The notes under the pieces: generated by a model
What the model was told of the DNA's origin: nothing
Seen by the model: the letters and a program-made list of their open reading frames with translations, nothing else
Databases searched by the model: none
Translations under genes and position numbers: made by a program
Shown: piece after piece, positions 39,629 through 52,443 of the stretch
Layout of the letters: each line of letters begins with the position of its first letter
Position numbering within the stretch: the first letter of the stretch is position 1
Assembly (NCBI GenBank): GCA_030141605.1
Contig: JAQGDQ010000169.1
Location: forward strand, 186,001-250,000
Direction: 5' to 3'
DNA from: Tubiluchus corallicola
Lineage: Eukaryota > Priapulida > Priapulimorpha > Priapulimorphida > Tubiluchidae
Length of the DNA: 64,000 nucleotides

Positions 39629-41589
39629 ACATGGAAATCACCAATGTTATGCGTGTTTTATTGGCAAAATATCGATTACCAGCATACAGGCGTATATATA
39701 ACACAACTATGCAGAGGTATTAATTTTAGTAAATTATTTTTTTTCTTCAAATGGGAATGTGATGAACCGCAGGATTTAATTGCATCATTGCTTCATTACT
39801 CTGCCATTGTTGACATCATTTACTATGATCTTACTAATTTACTGAACATCTTAATATTTTATGATCGACTTGTACACAGGTAATATATAAAATAATGCAA
39901 TTTTTGGTCTTAAAATGCACATCGACTTGTACACACGTATACACGGTACTTCGTTTTTTATGATTATAAAAATTCATCGAAGTAAACAACAAAGTTGAAG
40001 ACACACAGCGCAGATAGGAGTGTACATTTGATGATACTCATTCGGGGCAGAGATGAATGGTTAAATACCCATTAAATTATACATTGCAAAATTTACTTAA
40101 CACGGACAAACACCATCATTCTATGAGGATAAAAGTAAAACAATCTATTAAAATGTAGATATTAAAATTTATACTGAACTTAATATGTGTTTGGCATATT
40201 TACGTCTTTATTCATAACAAAGATGGAGCTTGCCAATCTTTAATGTGAGAATTTTGCATAGAAATTACTTATGATGAGATTATGGCAAGTTTCATTATGT
40301 CACTTCGTATTTCAGTTAATTTTCCTCTATATTTGCGCCGCTTGAAAATTGTTTTAATCATATTGTAATTGTTGACAGAAATAACAAAACCTACCAATCT
40401 CCTAAAGGATTTAGGCCATGTCAGGATTTATTGCAAATTATTGTGAAATAACGATCTGTTGCGAGTGTACAGAATAACTTTCTCGTCCTGAATTATGATT
40501 CAAAAAAACTTCTATATTCTTCCCTATTTTCACCGTATTTAGAATACAGCATACTTACCTATGGCTCAGCACCCAATTCCACATTGTATCCCCTAATTAC
40601 AAATCAAAATAAATTTATAAAGCTTTGGACAAATACAAATAGAAGAGCCCATGTTACACCTTTATACCACCAGCATAAAATCTTAAAACTTCAGGATATA
40701 TATAAATTAGAGATGGCCCAATTTTTATATAGGTTTAAACATAATATGCTTCCTGAAATTTTTCAGAATTATTACAAATCTGTAGCCCAGATGCACGAGT
40801 ATCATACACGATTTGCCACTAACCAAACTTTCTATGTACATAGATTTAATACTAACAAAGGGCAAAGATCTCTATCTTATCAAGTTGCTTTGTTGTGGAA
40901 CAGCCTGTCTAATGAACTAAAAAATGGCACCTTTAGCAATTTGATAATTAACTATAAATCCTTTCTTATTTCTAATTACCATGTGTGACTTTTCTGCTAA
41001 GATTAAATCTGATAAATCTTCCCTGTTAGTGTTAATGTATTACCCTTGAGCTAATCTATTAACTATAATTATATTACCATACTACATCTTCTCATCAAAG
41101 TGTAAAATTGTTATTATTTCTTCGCAACTATGAAAAGGGAAAGTAAACAATAATCTTCAAATAAATCAAGCAACTGCAACAGTTTTCTCATACTTAATGT
41201 TTTATAACTGTGCCTGCTCCAATTATGTTTTTACTACCATATTATGCTTTTCTTACTTCATATATATTCACTTTATTATGATTCTTCTGCTCATTGTTTC
41301 AGAGTTATTATTAAGTTTTTATTATATTTTGTTTGAGTTTATTACTACATATTTTGTTTCTTTCACTGATTTATTATTTATGTTTTTTTTGGTTTGACTT
41401 TTTTCTATTTTTTTGTTTTAATCGGTTAGTTAAATGCTTTATATATTTTGTTAATCATCATTTCATATTTTTCATTTTATTTCTTTATCGCATAGCTTAC
41501 TTAGTTGTTTTGCTTTCATGTTTAATGTATCCCCCCATAAATTCATGTTAACAGCAGCACCACAAATTTTTTACAATTTTCACTAACCT

Positions 41590-41639
41590 GAGAAGGGTAG
41601 CTGACTTGATGACCAATTGGTCTTTCGCTACCCTTTCTC
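41590..41639 (+). other. LINE 3'UTR hairpin
   Basis: GAGAAGGGTAGC (41590-41601) pairs with GCTACCCTTTCTC (41627-41639) with one bulged base. The loop contains the perfect palindrome GACCAATTGGTC (41611-41622). Hairpins at this place in LINE 3'UTRs are known to be recognised by the element's own reverse transcriptase in several families. Confidence 0.7.
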
Positions 41640-41751
41640 CTGCACGCCCTTAACTCTTTCCTTTATGCTTAATTTATCCTTTTTAATCAATAACTAAAAA
41701 ATAATAATTAGTCAATTTTTTTACAGGTGTAAATGAGGAGATAAATAAAAA

Positions 41752-41771
41752 TGTCTATGTCTATGTTTATG
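41752..41771. repeat. (TCTATG)n microsatellite, 3' copy
   Basis: Two perfect TCTATG units and one TTTATG follow the A-rich end of the LINE. It is probably the simple-repeat tail of the retrotransposon. Confidence 0.8.
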
Positions 41772-41814
41772 TCCTGTGAATGCGTTCACCAAGACGTATT
41801 TCATTGCACTCAAA

Positions 41815-44800
41815 ATGGTTGCGTCCGTTTTGCATGCATTTGTGATTTTGTTCTTGTTGCTTCTAAATGTTTTTGATAGTATAATAACTTCTGAAGACAT
41901 AGATAAGGCTTTTACAGATAACCTTCCATTTCGAAACACATCTTTGCCGTGGGATGAGCGTGTAAACGATTTGGTTAGCCGTCTTAATTTACAAGATATT
42001 GTTTTACAACTTGCTAAAGGCGGTGCTGGAATTCACGGCGGTCCCGCTCCTGCAATTCCTTATCTAGAAATTGCGCCTTACCAATGGAACACAGAGTGCC
42101 TACGTGGAGATGTAGAAGCTGGCCCAGCTACTTCATTTCCACAAGCTATTAATCTCGCTGCTACCTTTAGGTATTACTGTTATGAATTTTTTTTTATTTT
42201 TTTGGCTTGACGTAATCCTCTTTGTCATCAAGTTTACCTTATTTTATAATTTGCTTACCTTTGAACAGATTAGCAAACGTTTTTTGGCAGTGCTGTGCAA
42301 AATCAATAAGTAGTTTGTGTTAAATTATAGTGCACTTGGTATCACTGTATAGGAAGTGGAAATTTGTCACACAAGTAGATTTTTTTATATTTTGGTTTAT
42401 GACTGATCTAATGTCTTCTAATTGAAAACTTGAAGCATGAAGATACATTTTTTCTGAGAAAGCCATAGTGGTCAGAGGCGCAACGTCTAATATCATGGTC
42501 AGTGACAGTCGACTACATATAATAGTGCAATCAAGTTAATTTTAATTTAAAGTGGTTGGTCAATGCTTACAGTGGAGTACAGTCATTTCCAAGAAAAGTT
42601 TTTTGCCAGTGAAATTTTCGCCCAACAAAAAAATTACTTCCCATAAAAGGCTTTTCCCAGAATTGCCATTTTTCAGAACCATCATTTCTTAAGAAATAAA
42701 ATTCACAGAAAATGTAACAAATCATTTTTAAATTGCAGTGATGTATTACACAATAAAAAGTAGTTTGATTTACCAAGTTTAGTAAGTGTTTGTTTTGCAA
42801 AGTAATTACAGTATTGATTAATAGGGATAAATTGATCAAATAATGTAGTCAACTCGTTAAAGCAAAATTAGGTTTGTAACATCAGAAGGATTAGGTAGTG
42901 AATCACGTTAATCTTTACACATAACTATAGTATTGATTAATAAGGATAAATTGATCAAATAATGTAGTCGACTCGTTAAAACAAAAAACTAGATTTGTAA
43001 CGTCAGAACGATTCGATAGCGAATCACGTTGATCTTTGACATAGCTATAGTATTGATTAATAGGGATAAATTGTTCAAATGATGTGGTCAACTCGTTAAA
43101 GCAAGAAGCTCAATTTGTAACGGCAGAACGATTAGGTAGCGAATCACGTTGATCTTTGCACATTCCCACGTTGATCTTTGCCTTTGAAAAAAGTAACCGT
43201 GATTTTTCTGTTAAGAAATCTTTCTGGGAAATGTTTTTTCTGTGAAACGAGTTTTCTAGGAAAAAAATTTCTAGCAGTTTTTTCCTGGAAAGTTATTTTT
43301 TTAGGAAATGGTTCTTCTATGAAAAATCTTTCTGGGAAACGGACCTATACCGCTTAGAGTATTTCAGTAATGTTTCATGCAGCTTAATTTTATGTTAAAC
43401 TGTGATTGGATTCCGTGAAAATGAATTGGTTGTAGAGGCCCACCCTTCCACTTCCTGGAAACTGGTACAAATCCTTTAACCTAATCCAAAATCATGGAAA
43501 GTGTCATCACGTAAATGATGTGTATAGATCACTGGATTTATCTGACAGTCTTAGCAGTATCTTGGAGGTCCGTCTGCCATGGTTTACTGTGAGAAAAATT
43601 CAAGGAATTGGTACCATTTTTACTTCCATCTCCAAAGATGAAATGCTCTGTTTTCCAAGAAATAGTATGACAGCTATGTAAAAGGATCCACGCTGTTTAT
43701 GGCAGCAGAAAAGAGATGTAGGAGACAGCTGAGCAAGACCTGGCAGGAGGTGATTACAGGGTTTACATGAGACAACTAATTAAACACCTTTACAGTTAAC
43801 TCCTTAAGTTGCCATAAGCAGAAAACTGTCCTCAACAAGTAATAACTGTTGTAAACTAACCAGTTGGATAATACAGAGACCTAAATAGATTGAGGATGAT
43901 GGTGAATATGACTCATAATTACCATCATCCTCGTGAGTTTTTTTTATTGTGCAGTTGCAATTTTATATTGGTTTTATGTTTCAGTGTAAGACTTGTGAGC
44001 AAAGTTGCTGAGGCCACATCTATTGAAGTGCGAGCTAAAAACAACAATTATACCAGCCATGGGCATTATGAGGATCACCAGGGTCTGAGCTGTTTTAGCC
44101 CTGTTATTAACATCATGCGTCATCCTCTATGGGGACGAAATCAGGTTAGGATAATAGTCATTCATAGCTTTCACTATTCTGAAAAAACAGAGCTAAATAT
44201 GCATTAAATGCATGTTTGTGCAGTTTATATATTGTTTATATGTTAAATTACTTAAATTGTTAAGTTAAGCTTATCGTAGGAGTTACTTATTGTAGGCATC
44301 ATGTCAGTTATTAATTTTGAAAAAAATGTAGTAATATGATTAAAATGCAAGGACAAATTTATAACACAATTTAATTTGAAATACATTATAGAATTTTATA
44401 CTTGCCTAGTAACTATTTATAATATTCCCGTTTGTTATTTTGAATATGCAGTTATTTTTATTAGAAGCTGTTTTTCCTCGCTCAGTTAAATATAGTAACA
44501 ACAAGACGAGTTAGTAGCACTAAGATAGCACCAATAATGCAACGTAGTAGAATAATGCAAGTTATTTTAATTATACTGGCTTGCCTTTTTAGGAAACTTA
44601 TGGTGAGGACCCACATCTCACAGGCAGACTAGCTGAAGCTTTTGTCAAGGGTTTACAGGGAGATCACCCAAGGTATATTCGTGCAAATGCAGGCTGCAAA
44701 CATTTTGATGTCCATGCTGGTCCGGAAAATATTCCTGTTCGCAGAGATGATTTCAATGCAAAAGTATGCGTTGAGTAGCCTAAGTTCTGTATTTGGTTCT

Positions 44801-47800
44801 TTTTCATACTTCCATACTTATATATTTCTAAGGATTTTGTTTACTGGTTTTGATTTTGCAAGGCCTTCACGCACCCATACATGGCTTATACACATATACA
44901 TACAATCATATTTTTTAAGTGCAGATTTTCTATTTTCTTCAATCACCAAATGCTATGTATGTGGACTTAACCACTAAAGTACAATTATTGCAAAGATTAC
45001 AGTTGCCTTATTTAGTTACAATGTAAGCATTTGATCAAATGTCCCATCTTGACGTAGCCAATCCCCTTCAGTTCTTCCCTGCCCATTCTCCATCTTCATT
45101 GTCGACCACGTTTTTTGATCGAACATCTCATTAATGTAGCTGTTACAATTTGGGTGGCTTATTCGTCCTCTGGCATTTAGGCTTGTGTGTGATGCTAATC
45201 CACATGTACTAACATTATTATGTAAATTCGTTTATATGTATTAGACTATATATAGGAAAATCAAGATAAACAATGCAGATAACAAGATAACAATACAGAA
45301 TGCACGTTTTTTGATCAAACACCTCATTAATATAGATGTAGCAATTTGGGTAGCTTATTTGTCCTCTGGCATTTAGGCTTGTGTGGGATGCTAATCCACA
45401 TGTACTAACATTATTATGTAAATTCGTTGATATGTATTAGACTATATATAAGAAAATCAAGATAAACAATGCAGATAACAAGATAACAATACAGAATGCA
45501 GGTCTGAAGCGCGTTAGTAAACTAATTTTTTTTCATATAATATGATTACATCGTATTAAAAATTATAAAATTATTAAAAGTGGAAAAACGTCTTTGAAGT
45601 CAGTACAGACTTATATGACCTCTATGTCACTTGTCTATCAATTATCATAGTTTGAAGGCAGTAAATGCTGGTAAAAGTTGACATACTGATTAAAAGAGTA
45701 AAATAATATTAATATTTTTTGTGATAAATTACAGCCATTCCTTCCTACACCAAAATATTCATTTAGTAAGTAGTAGTATATTTCTGTATTTGCAGTTTTT
45801 GCAGTTTGGCTTCCTTATATAGTTTACAATGCAAGTTTATAGATATATTTTATTTCATATAGGAACATTGTGGCTACCTTAACTGCTATGTCAGGATGAT
45901 GTGAATATTAAAAATACCTAATTTGTTTTTTTTTACTTTTACCTGCATCTACTGTCCTGATTACTTATTCATTTTTTTGTAATTTTCTCATTTTTTTCAA
46001 AATCCTATTTAGGTGACAGAGAGAGATTGGCATTTAACATTCCTACCTGCTTTCAAGGCGTGTGTTAGAGCTGGTACTTACAGTGTTATGTGCAGTTATA
46101 ACAGGTACTTACTTGGATTTTCATTGTGAAAATGAGCTCTTCTACATTTTTCAATTTTTGTTCAGTATATTTTGCCAATCGATGCTGTTATGACAGACTG
46201 CTTTTCTTAAAGTTAAATTTCCCTCTTTTCATTTAATATGTAGTAGATTTTTTTTTTGAAAAGTGATTGTGTTTTTTTCAAATTCTTTGCAACATTCCTG
46301 TTTTGTTTCTTTAGAATAAATGGTATTCCAGCCTGTGCCAATAAACACCTGCTAACAGACATTCTTCGTACTGATTTTGGTTTTACTGGGTATGTTGTAA
46401 GTGATGAAGGAGCAGTAGAGAATATTATTACTTGGCATCACTGGCTGAATAATTCCATTGATACTGCTGCAGCATGCATTAATGCTGGTACATTATTACA
46501 TTCACTTTTTAGGAAATGGGCAGCCATTTTCTTCATTGCCATATGCACTTTTCTGCAAATCTGTCTACACAGTTGAGCTTCATTTACTTATTTTTTATCT
46601 TGCAATCTGACATATCATGTATGGCTATAAAGCTTTTTTCTCTGAAAATGTGTATTTTTTGGGAAAAGCTACTACAATTTTTGTAATATACTTAATTGCA
46701 GATGTTTTTTTTATTAAAATCCATAAAAGATTAAAGAAATCTTTAAGACTCTTAAGAAGTTTTGTGATTAGTGTGGTATAAAGTTTCACTTTTAGAAATA
46801 TTTCAAAAGCTCATATTGCGAAATGTGCATCTGCTTTCATTCAGATGTGCTGTGTAGGACAAAAATTTAATAAAACTAAGGCTTTTTTTAACTTTTGCCT
46901 ACTGTCACATTTTCCAGGAGTGTTTTAATATTGCTAGAGGTAGTGCAGGCTACTTGCTTTGAAGACTGCAATGTCTGGGCTTCCAAAATGATATGAATAT
47001 TGTTAAATTATTGTAACACTAATTTATCATAACTGTGTAATGTGCAGATATTGCATCTCTTTTATTTTGATGTTTTTCTTTCATAATTTCTGTTATTTGT
47101 TAACCGTAGAGAACATTGGTATGTTTTTGCCTGCGCTTTGGTAATGCAATTGGCTGTTTATGATTAGCATTTACTGGAAAAACAAAAACAGAAAAACAAT
47201 ATATAAAATATTTTAGATATAATATTGTAAATATTTAATGTAGAAGGCGGCATGTACCTAGTAAAGGTATTTCTGCACCTTTAATAATTAGGTGAGGGTT
47301 AAGGGAACTAATATTTATTGCTTTAGTTCTATTTGGACCCAATATAATAAGAAATTTTGTACTGTTAAAGGTTTAAATCTGGAATTGTCTGGAAATAAAA
47401 AAGATAGTGTTTTTACCTACTTAACAAAAGCAGTGAAGATGGGCAAAGTCTCGACGAAAACTATTCAAGAGCGAGTGAAGCCATTGTTTTATACAAGAAT
47501 GAGGTTGGGTATGCATTCACGTCTATCATTACACTGCTTTTATGTTGGTATAATCTAAAAAAGTCTGAGGATGGTAGCAGTTTTTTAAAAAAGTGACAAA
47601 TAGTATTAAAAGATTATTTTTTATTGTATTATGGCTAGTGCTTTAGTAAGTTTACATTATAAATTTTATGTATTGTCGATATACATGAAATTCAAATGTT
47701 GAGATTATGGTAAAATGGTTTTTGATACCAGTTTTTAGATTAGATTTCGAATTGAAATGCCATAAATTTACCTACAGAATTTAGGAAAACAAATACTTAT

Positions 47801-50800
47801 GCAAGATTCTGCTTCATACTCATATTAATTATAAAAATCACTAAGTTGCATTATTCTGTAGGTGAATTTGATCCTCCATCTATGAATCCATATAAGAGTC
47901 TGAATTTGAGTGTTATCCAGAGTCCAGAACATCAAGCATTATCAGTGGAGGCTGCACTAAGTAGTTTTGTTTTGCTCAAAAATTTTGCCTCTTTCTTGCC
48001 ATTGAAAACTAAGTTTAAACGACTAGCTGTAAGTACTGCCACTATTAAGTTACCTTTTAGATGATTATGTAAACTCATTTTTCCCTTTAAAGTATATATA
48101 AAAAACCACTTATAATTACAAAATTTTTTTGACCCTATACCATATTCATGCATTGTATCACATATTGCATTTGCAGTATATTATATTCATCATTGTTTAT
48201 TTAACATTCAGTAATACCTGTATTGCTACTCATTGTGAACATTTTGCCTGGAAAATGAAAAATGGTCATATGGTCAGATTCATAATATACGGGTAATTCA
48301 AACTGCAAGGTCAATGATCACCATATCAATGATGGCATGACACATTTCTGAAATTAACATTTTCAAAATACATTACATATGTGTTTATTTTCTGGTGCTA
48401 GTATAATTTTCATTTGTTATGTTTTGAAGGTTATTGGCCCAATGGCAGATAATCCGCTTCAATTATTTGGTGATTATGCACCTCAGTATGATCCTCAGCA
48501 CACAACCACACCTCTCAAGGGGCTAAGTAGCTTGGCTAGTTCAGTAAAATATGCTGCTGGTTGTAACGATACACCATGTTTGAGCTACAACAAAAGTGCA
48601 ATTTATGAAGCAATTGCTCAAGCTGATTTGATCATAGTCTGCCTAGGACTTGGTAAGAATTTCTTTTACTATCTGATGTGGATTAGTGGGCTAAATTAAT
48701 GATCAGAACCAGTAGATGGAGTAGTTTCTAGATTTCCTGTCTGTTACTGGACTTGTAGTATCATAACAGTCATCAACAAACTGCAGGAATACCTTTATCA
48801 CTCTAGCCATTATACATTATATAACTGGATTTTTAGACTTTACCGGATTGTTTAAAGGAACACAATTAATGTTATTATTTTACTGTTGTACTGTAGTTCA
48901 TGATCAAACCACATTATCTCTTCTCACTTGATTTAGAATGTGCAGACATAAAATTATAGATCACATTGGTAAAAAAATTGATTTTAAAATGTTTTATTAA
49001 GTGCGCAAACCTAACCCTGCAAACATGTGTTAACAGAAATTTGCTAGAACTTAATGTCGTTTGTTTATTAAAATTGCAACTAAAGAATATGTATACCAGT
49101 TAACAATTTTACAAGCTTGTCTTTTGAAATTCTGTTGACATTTTGTAGCTACATATATGGTGCTGCATTTTTTGCAGGTCAAATGCTAGAAAGGGAAAAC
49201 CATGACAGAAAGAATTTAGATCTTCCAGGATATCAACTTCGTTTATTACAGGATGCCGTCACTTTAGGTGAGCAGGTCAGCTTTTTATCGGCCATACTTT
49301 CCTATTTTATGGTGTTCATATTTTTTTGATTAAACATTTATAATAACCACAAGATGGGTCTATTGGTTTTCTGTTGGGCACCTGTTTCGAATGTACTCAA
49401 ATTTGAAGTTGATTTCTTATTGTGTGCCTTGATTTGTGGTGCTTAGTTACCTAGCAATGCATTTCTAAGTATTGAAGTGCTTTTTGAAATATATGTGTTT
49501 ATAATAATAGAAAAGTTCCACTGTAAGAAATTTAAAGTAACATGTTTCAATAAAACACCTTGTGGCATATTCACATGAAAATTGAAAACTGTAAATCATT
49601 GAACTAATTTTTCAATTAGTGCTGTGTATTTTGTGATTTTTGTGACATCTCCAATTTTGTTTTTTGCTCTTAGTGTTCTAGTTATTCCATTGCTTACAAA
49701 AAATGTAAAAATTTGTCTAATGAATTTTTGTGAGATTTTTTTATTTTCTTGCAGGTATTGTTTTTTTCATTGTGACCCTTATTTTTGATTGTGTTTAGAC
49801 TCTGTCACATCTGACCTGATTCTTGTGTCACGTCCAAGTTCATTTCTACGTTACTTCTTTATATCGGTCACTTTGATTTTTAGCAGTCAACCATTGTTTG
49901 TCACATGCTTACAAGGTTGTTTTCATTTATGGTAGGAAAAGCACCAGTTATCCTCACATTATTTAATGCTGGACCACTTGATATTAGCTGGGCAAAACAG
50001 TCTAACAGAGTAGTAGCAATTATTGAGTGTTTCTATCCAGCACAAGCTACCGGGGAGGCCTTACGAAGGCTTCTTTTGAATGAAGGCCGTAGTGCAAATC
50101 CTGCTGCCAGACTACCAGCAACGTGGCCATCATCGATGGGACAGGTATTATTTCTCATCAGCTAAGGATAATGACACCATTATGGCAACCTTATCTTAAG
50201 TAGAGCAGCATATTGCTAAAGTTTGAAATCTGTCTTTTAGTCCCAAACACTTGTTGTGGTAGTCTATTCACCAGGCAAATGATGAAGTGGGTTAAAGTTA
50301 TTTAATAAATCACCTGAATCAACTGAACGGCCCTGTTAAAGAAGTTGGAGAACTGGCCCTAAACCAGACTAAGGTCAGCTTTACTATGTACAATGAGAAT
50401 TTTAATAATTGAGGCTATGTAAAATGAATTTTGCCCTTAAAGCTAATCAACATTTTCTTGTTACCATGGTTTAAATAGTTTCTTGTGAATTCCCAAATTA
50501 GTTTACTTGCATTTTAATTTATTACAGTGGACTTTGTTTCACCTTTTGATGTATCTAGGTTCCACCTATGGTGGATTACACAATGGATGGTAGAACATAC
50601 CGTTATTTTAAAGGAACACCTCTTTATTCATTTGGCTATGGTTTATCATATACCACATTCCATTATGATCTGCTTCAAGTAACACCACCTGTTGTACGAT
50701 CTGGCGAAGATGTACATGTTCATGTAAAAGTGTCAAACACTGGAAAATATGACGGAGAAGAGGTATAAATAATAATACCTCCTATAATAATTATTCTTAT

Positions 50801-52044
50801 AGTAAATGAAGTTTGTAGAACTATCTTTGCAGTCTATTTAAATGTTGACTAGCCCATAACTTATTTCTAACAGATTTTCTAATTCTGTATGATTAAAATT
50901 CTCAATTGAATTTCTTGACAACTTCATTATTGATGATATTTGGACTAAATTTTACATTACTTTTGGTCAAGAGAGTTTTAATTAAATTGACTTGCATTTT
51001 TTAAACATTGTGTAACACAGTTGTGCATAGGTCTATTTTAAAGTTTAGGAGTTCATGTTCATATTTCTTAGTTTTCAATGCACTCATATACAATATAAAG
51101 CATAATATTGTCGTATTAGTAGCAGCAGCATGTTTTGTGACTAACCAGTGGTCATTTTAATGATTCATTGTTTATCACATTTTTTATGTTCTCCTGTCTC
51201 GTTATTTGCATTTTAGAGCACTTGTTAAAATTTCAGTGAGTCAGTGATGAATGTAGTTAGTCTATATATTACTTAGTTGTTTTTGCCCTGTAGGTTGTTC
51301 AGGTCTACTTGTCGTGGCTGAATGCCACAGAAAAAATGCCAAATGTTCAGCTTGTTGCATTCCAGAGAGTTTTTATGAAGGCTCATTCTAGTCTTCATGA
51401 ACCTCTGCAATTAATAATTCAGCCGGAGCAGATGGCTGTATATATAGATGGAAAAGGGTTTTCTATACTGCCAGGTATGTTTCATCTTGTTACAGTAAAA
51501 TTGGGTGAATTATAGCAGATTATTTTCATGCTACAGGTATTGTTATATATCTTTATGTACAGTTTGTAACTTGCAACTTTTTGGAAATTTTATTTCTCAA
51601 AAGATGTAAAACAGATATTCTTTTTACTTTTTTGTGTTGCGAAGTTATGAAGTTAAACACAATATTTTTACACTTACTTTCGATATATGATGTTGGGAGT
51701 TTTTGTATTAGATTCTGGACTGGCAGTCCAAGGTTCCAAGTTCGAGTTTCAGTGCTTGTTGTGTTTTTTGAATTTTGCTGATATCACATCAACTTTGTGG
51801 CTGCCAATATAAATGTTAGTGCTTAACAAGAAATGGGAAATAAACTGTTGGGGTAAACAGGCTGATGACTATTGAGTAAAATTGTTAATGACATATACAG
51901 ATATATTTTTTAGATGCAAGATATAAGAAAGTGCATGTTTTTCTATTTCTAGGGGATTTTGTTGTTTATGTTGGAGGACAGCAACCATATCAGAAAACTG
52001 TTGTTCCATCAAATATTCTAAAGGGAGCATTTTCTATCAAATGA
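41815..52044 (+). CDS. GH3 beta-xylosidase-like glycoside hydrolase
   Basis: Exons: 41815-42170, 43985-44144, 44593-44763, 46013-46104, 46315-46487, 47371-47508, 47862-48028, 48430-48652, 49178-49267, 49936-50144, 50559-50762, 51294-51474, 51953-52044 (TGA). All junctions are GT-AG and in phase, giving 751 residues, a normal length for GH3 xylosidases. The start at 41815 gives a classic signal peptide (about residues 1-22, with FVILFLLLL core), so the enzyme should be secreted or lysosomal. The N-terminal barrel has YQWNTECLRG (89-98, equivalent to the Y-x-W-W-N-E-x-L-H-G motif), GEDPHLTG, the catalytic-pocket CKHF (207-210) and SDEGAV with the predicted nucleophile Asp290. The second domain has DLPGYQ and FNAGPLD. 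The C-terminus is a fibronectin-III-like domain (VKVSNTGKYDGEEVVQVYLS). Substrate is unproven; beta-xyloside is the best guess and beta-glucoside possible. Confidence 0.93.
42570..43354. mobile_element. TIR element (mariner-like MITE) in GH3 intron 1
   Basis: The left end reads CAGTGGAGTACAGTCATTTCC. The right end, complemented, reads AGCGGTATAGGTCCGTTTCC, so the ends are imperfect inverted repeats. A TA dinucleotide flanks each side (42568-42569 and 43355-43356), as expected for Tc1/mariner-type insertion. Subterminal regions on both sides are full of TTTCT-GGAAA motifs in opposed orientation, and the core holds three 120-bp tandem repeats. No transposase ORF is present, so the element is non-autonomous. 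Confidence 0.6.
42810..43168. repeat. Three tandem copies of a 119-120 bp unit
   Basis: Units start at 42810, 42929 and 43049 with AGTATTGATTAATAGGGATA and end near GAATCACGTTGATCTTTGCA. Copies differ by scattered substitutions and short indels. A partial fourth piece (ACGTTGATCTTTG) follows near 43170. They form the core of the surrounding inverted-repeat element. Confidence 0.9.
43892..43932. other. 12-bp perfect hairpin before GH3 exon 2
   Basis: GAGGATGATGGT (43892-43903) and ACCATCATCCTC (43921-43932) are exact inverted repeats around a 17-base loop. It lies about 50 bases upstream of the acceptor of the exon starting at 43985. Confidence 0.85.
45107..45500. repeat. Two-copy tandem duplication, period 196 bp, in GH3 intron 3
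   Basis: Copy 1 (45107-45302) and copy 2 (45303-45500) both begin CACGTTTTTTGATC and end ACAATACAGAATGCA, and are highly similar over their whole length. No ORF is kept. It lies inside the intron between the exons ending 44763 and starting 46013. Confidence 0.92.
51705..51765 (+). repeat. Possible tRNA-derived SINE remnant
   Basis: The segment CTGGACTGGCAGTCCAAGG followed by TTCGAGTTTC resembles a tRNA anticodon arm and T arm (internal promoter B box). A clear A box and acceptor stem are missing, so it is not a working tRNA gene. A related stretch occurs at 52944-52980. Confidence 0.3.
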
Positions 52045-52437
52045 AAAATTGTGTGTCTTTTCATTTACCAAGAACTTATACATGGTCAATATCATATGCC
52101 TCTTTTGGAAATTGGTAGCTGGCATTCCTTTTAATGTCATATACTGAAGTTAAACATTATTGTTGATTAAATATTTTCTAGTTACCTCATTATTCTGGTG
52201 GTCAGTTTAATAAGACTTACAACCGAAAATAATAAGAAATTGCAAAAGCTGCCATCAATCAAAGCAATCTGCCAGCTGTTTCAACTGTTCAGTTGCTAGT
52301 CAAGTTCATGAACTTCAGAATCATGTAATTAAATGTTTTTACCATTCTCTGTTTGCTGCTGAAAAATAATATAGGTTGTTGGTTAACTCCTTTTGTTATA
52401 ATAAAATTTATAAAAACTTTATTTTACTCTGTGTTTT

Positions 52438-52443
52438 AATAAA
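52438..52443 (+). terminator. Likely poly(A) signal of the GH3 gene
   Basis: AATAAA about 390 bases after the GH3 stop codon. A second one lies at 52400-52405. Confidence 0.45.

Larger units (their letters stand above)
40460..41775 (+). mobile_element. 3' end of a non-LTR retrotransposon (LINE)
   Basis: From about 40470 to 40988 one frame encodes the C-terminal end of a LINE reverse transcriptase: a SPYLEYSILTYGSAPN block, then IKLWTNTNRRAH, the KILKLQDIYKLEMAQFLYR segment, and a terminal LLWNSLSNELK block ending in a natural stop (YHV then TGA). The pattern is that of animal LINE polyproteins just after the thumb. A T-rich 3'UTR follows, then a strong hairpin, then ATAAATAAAAA and a hexamer tail. 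The 5' part of the element is absent, which is usual for 5'-truncated insertions. Reading of the last 170 or so codons seems intact. Confidence 0.75.

Noticed and set aside
41197-41551. Hydrophobic ORFs after the LINE coding end
   Set aside because: T-rich LINE 3'UTR sequence; the Phe/Leu/Ile-rich translation follows base composition only.
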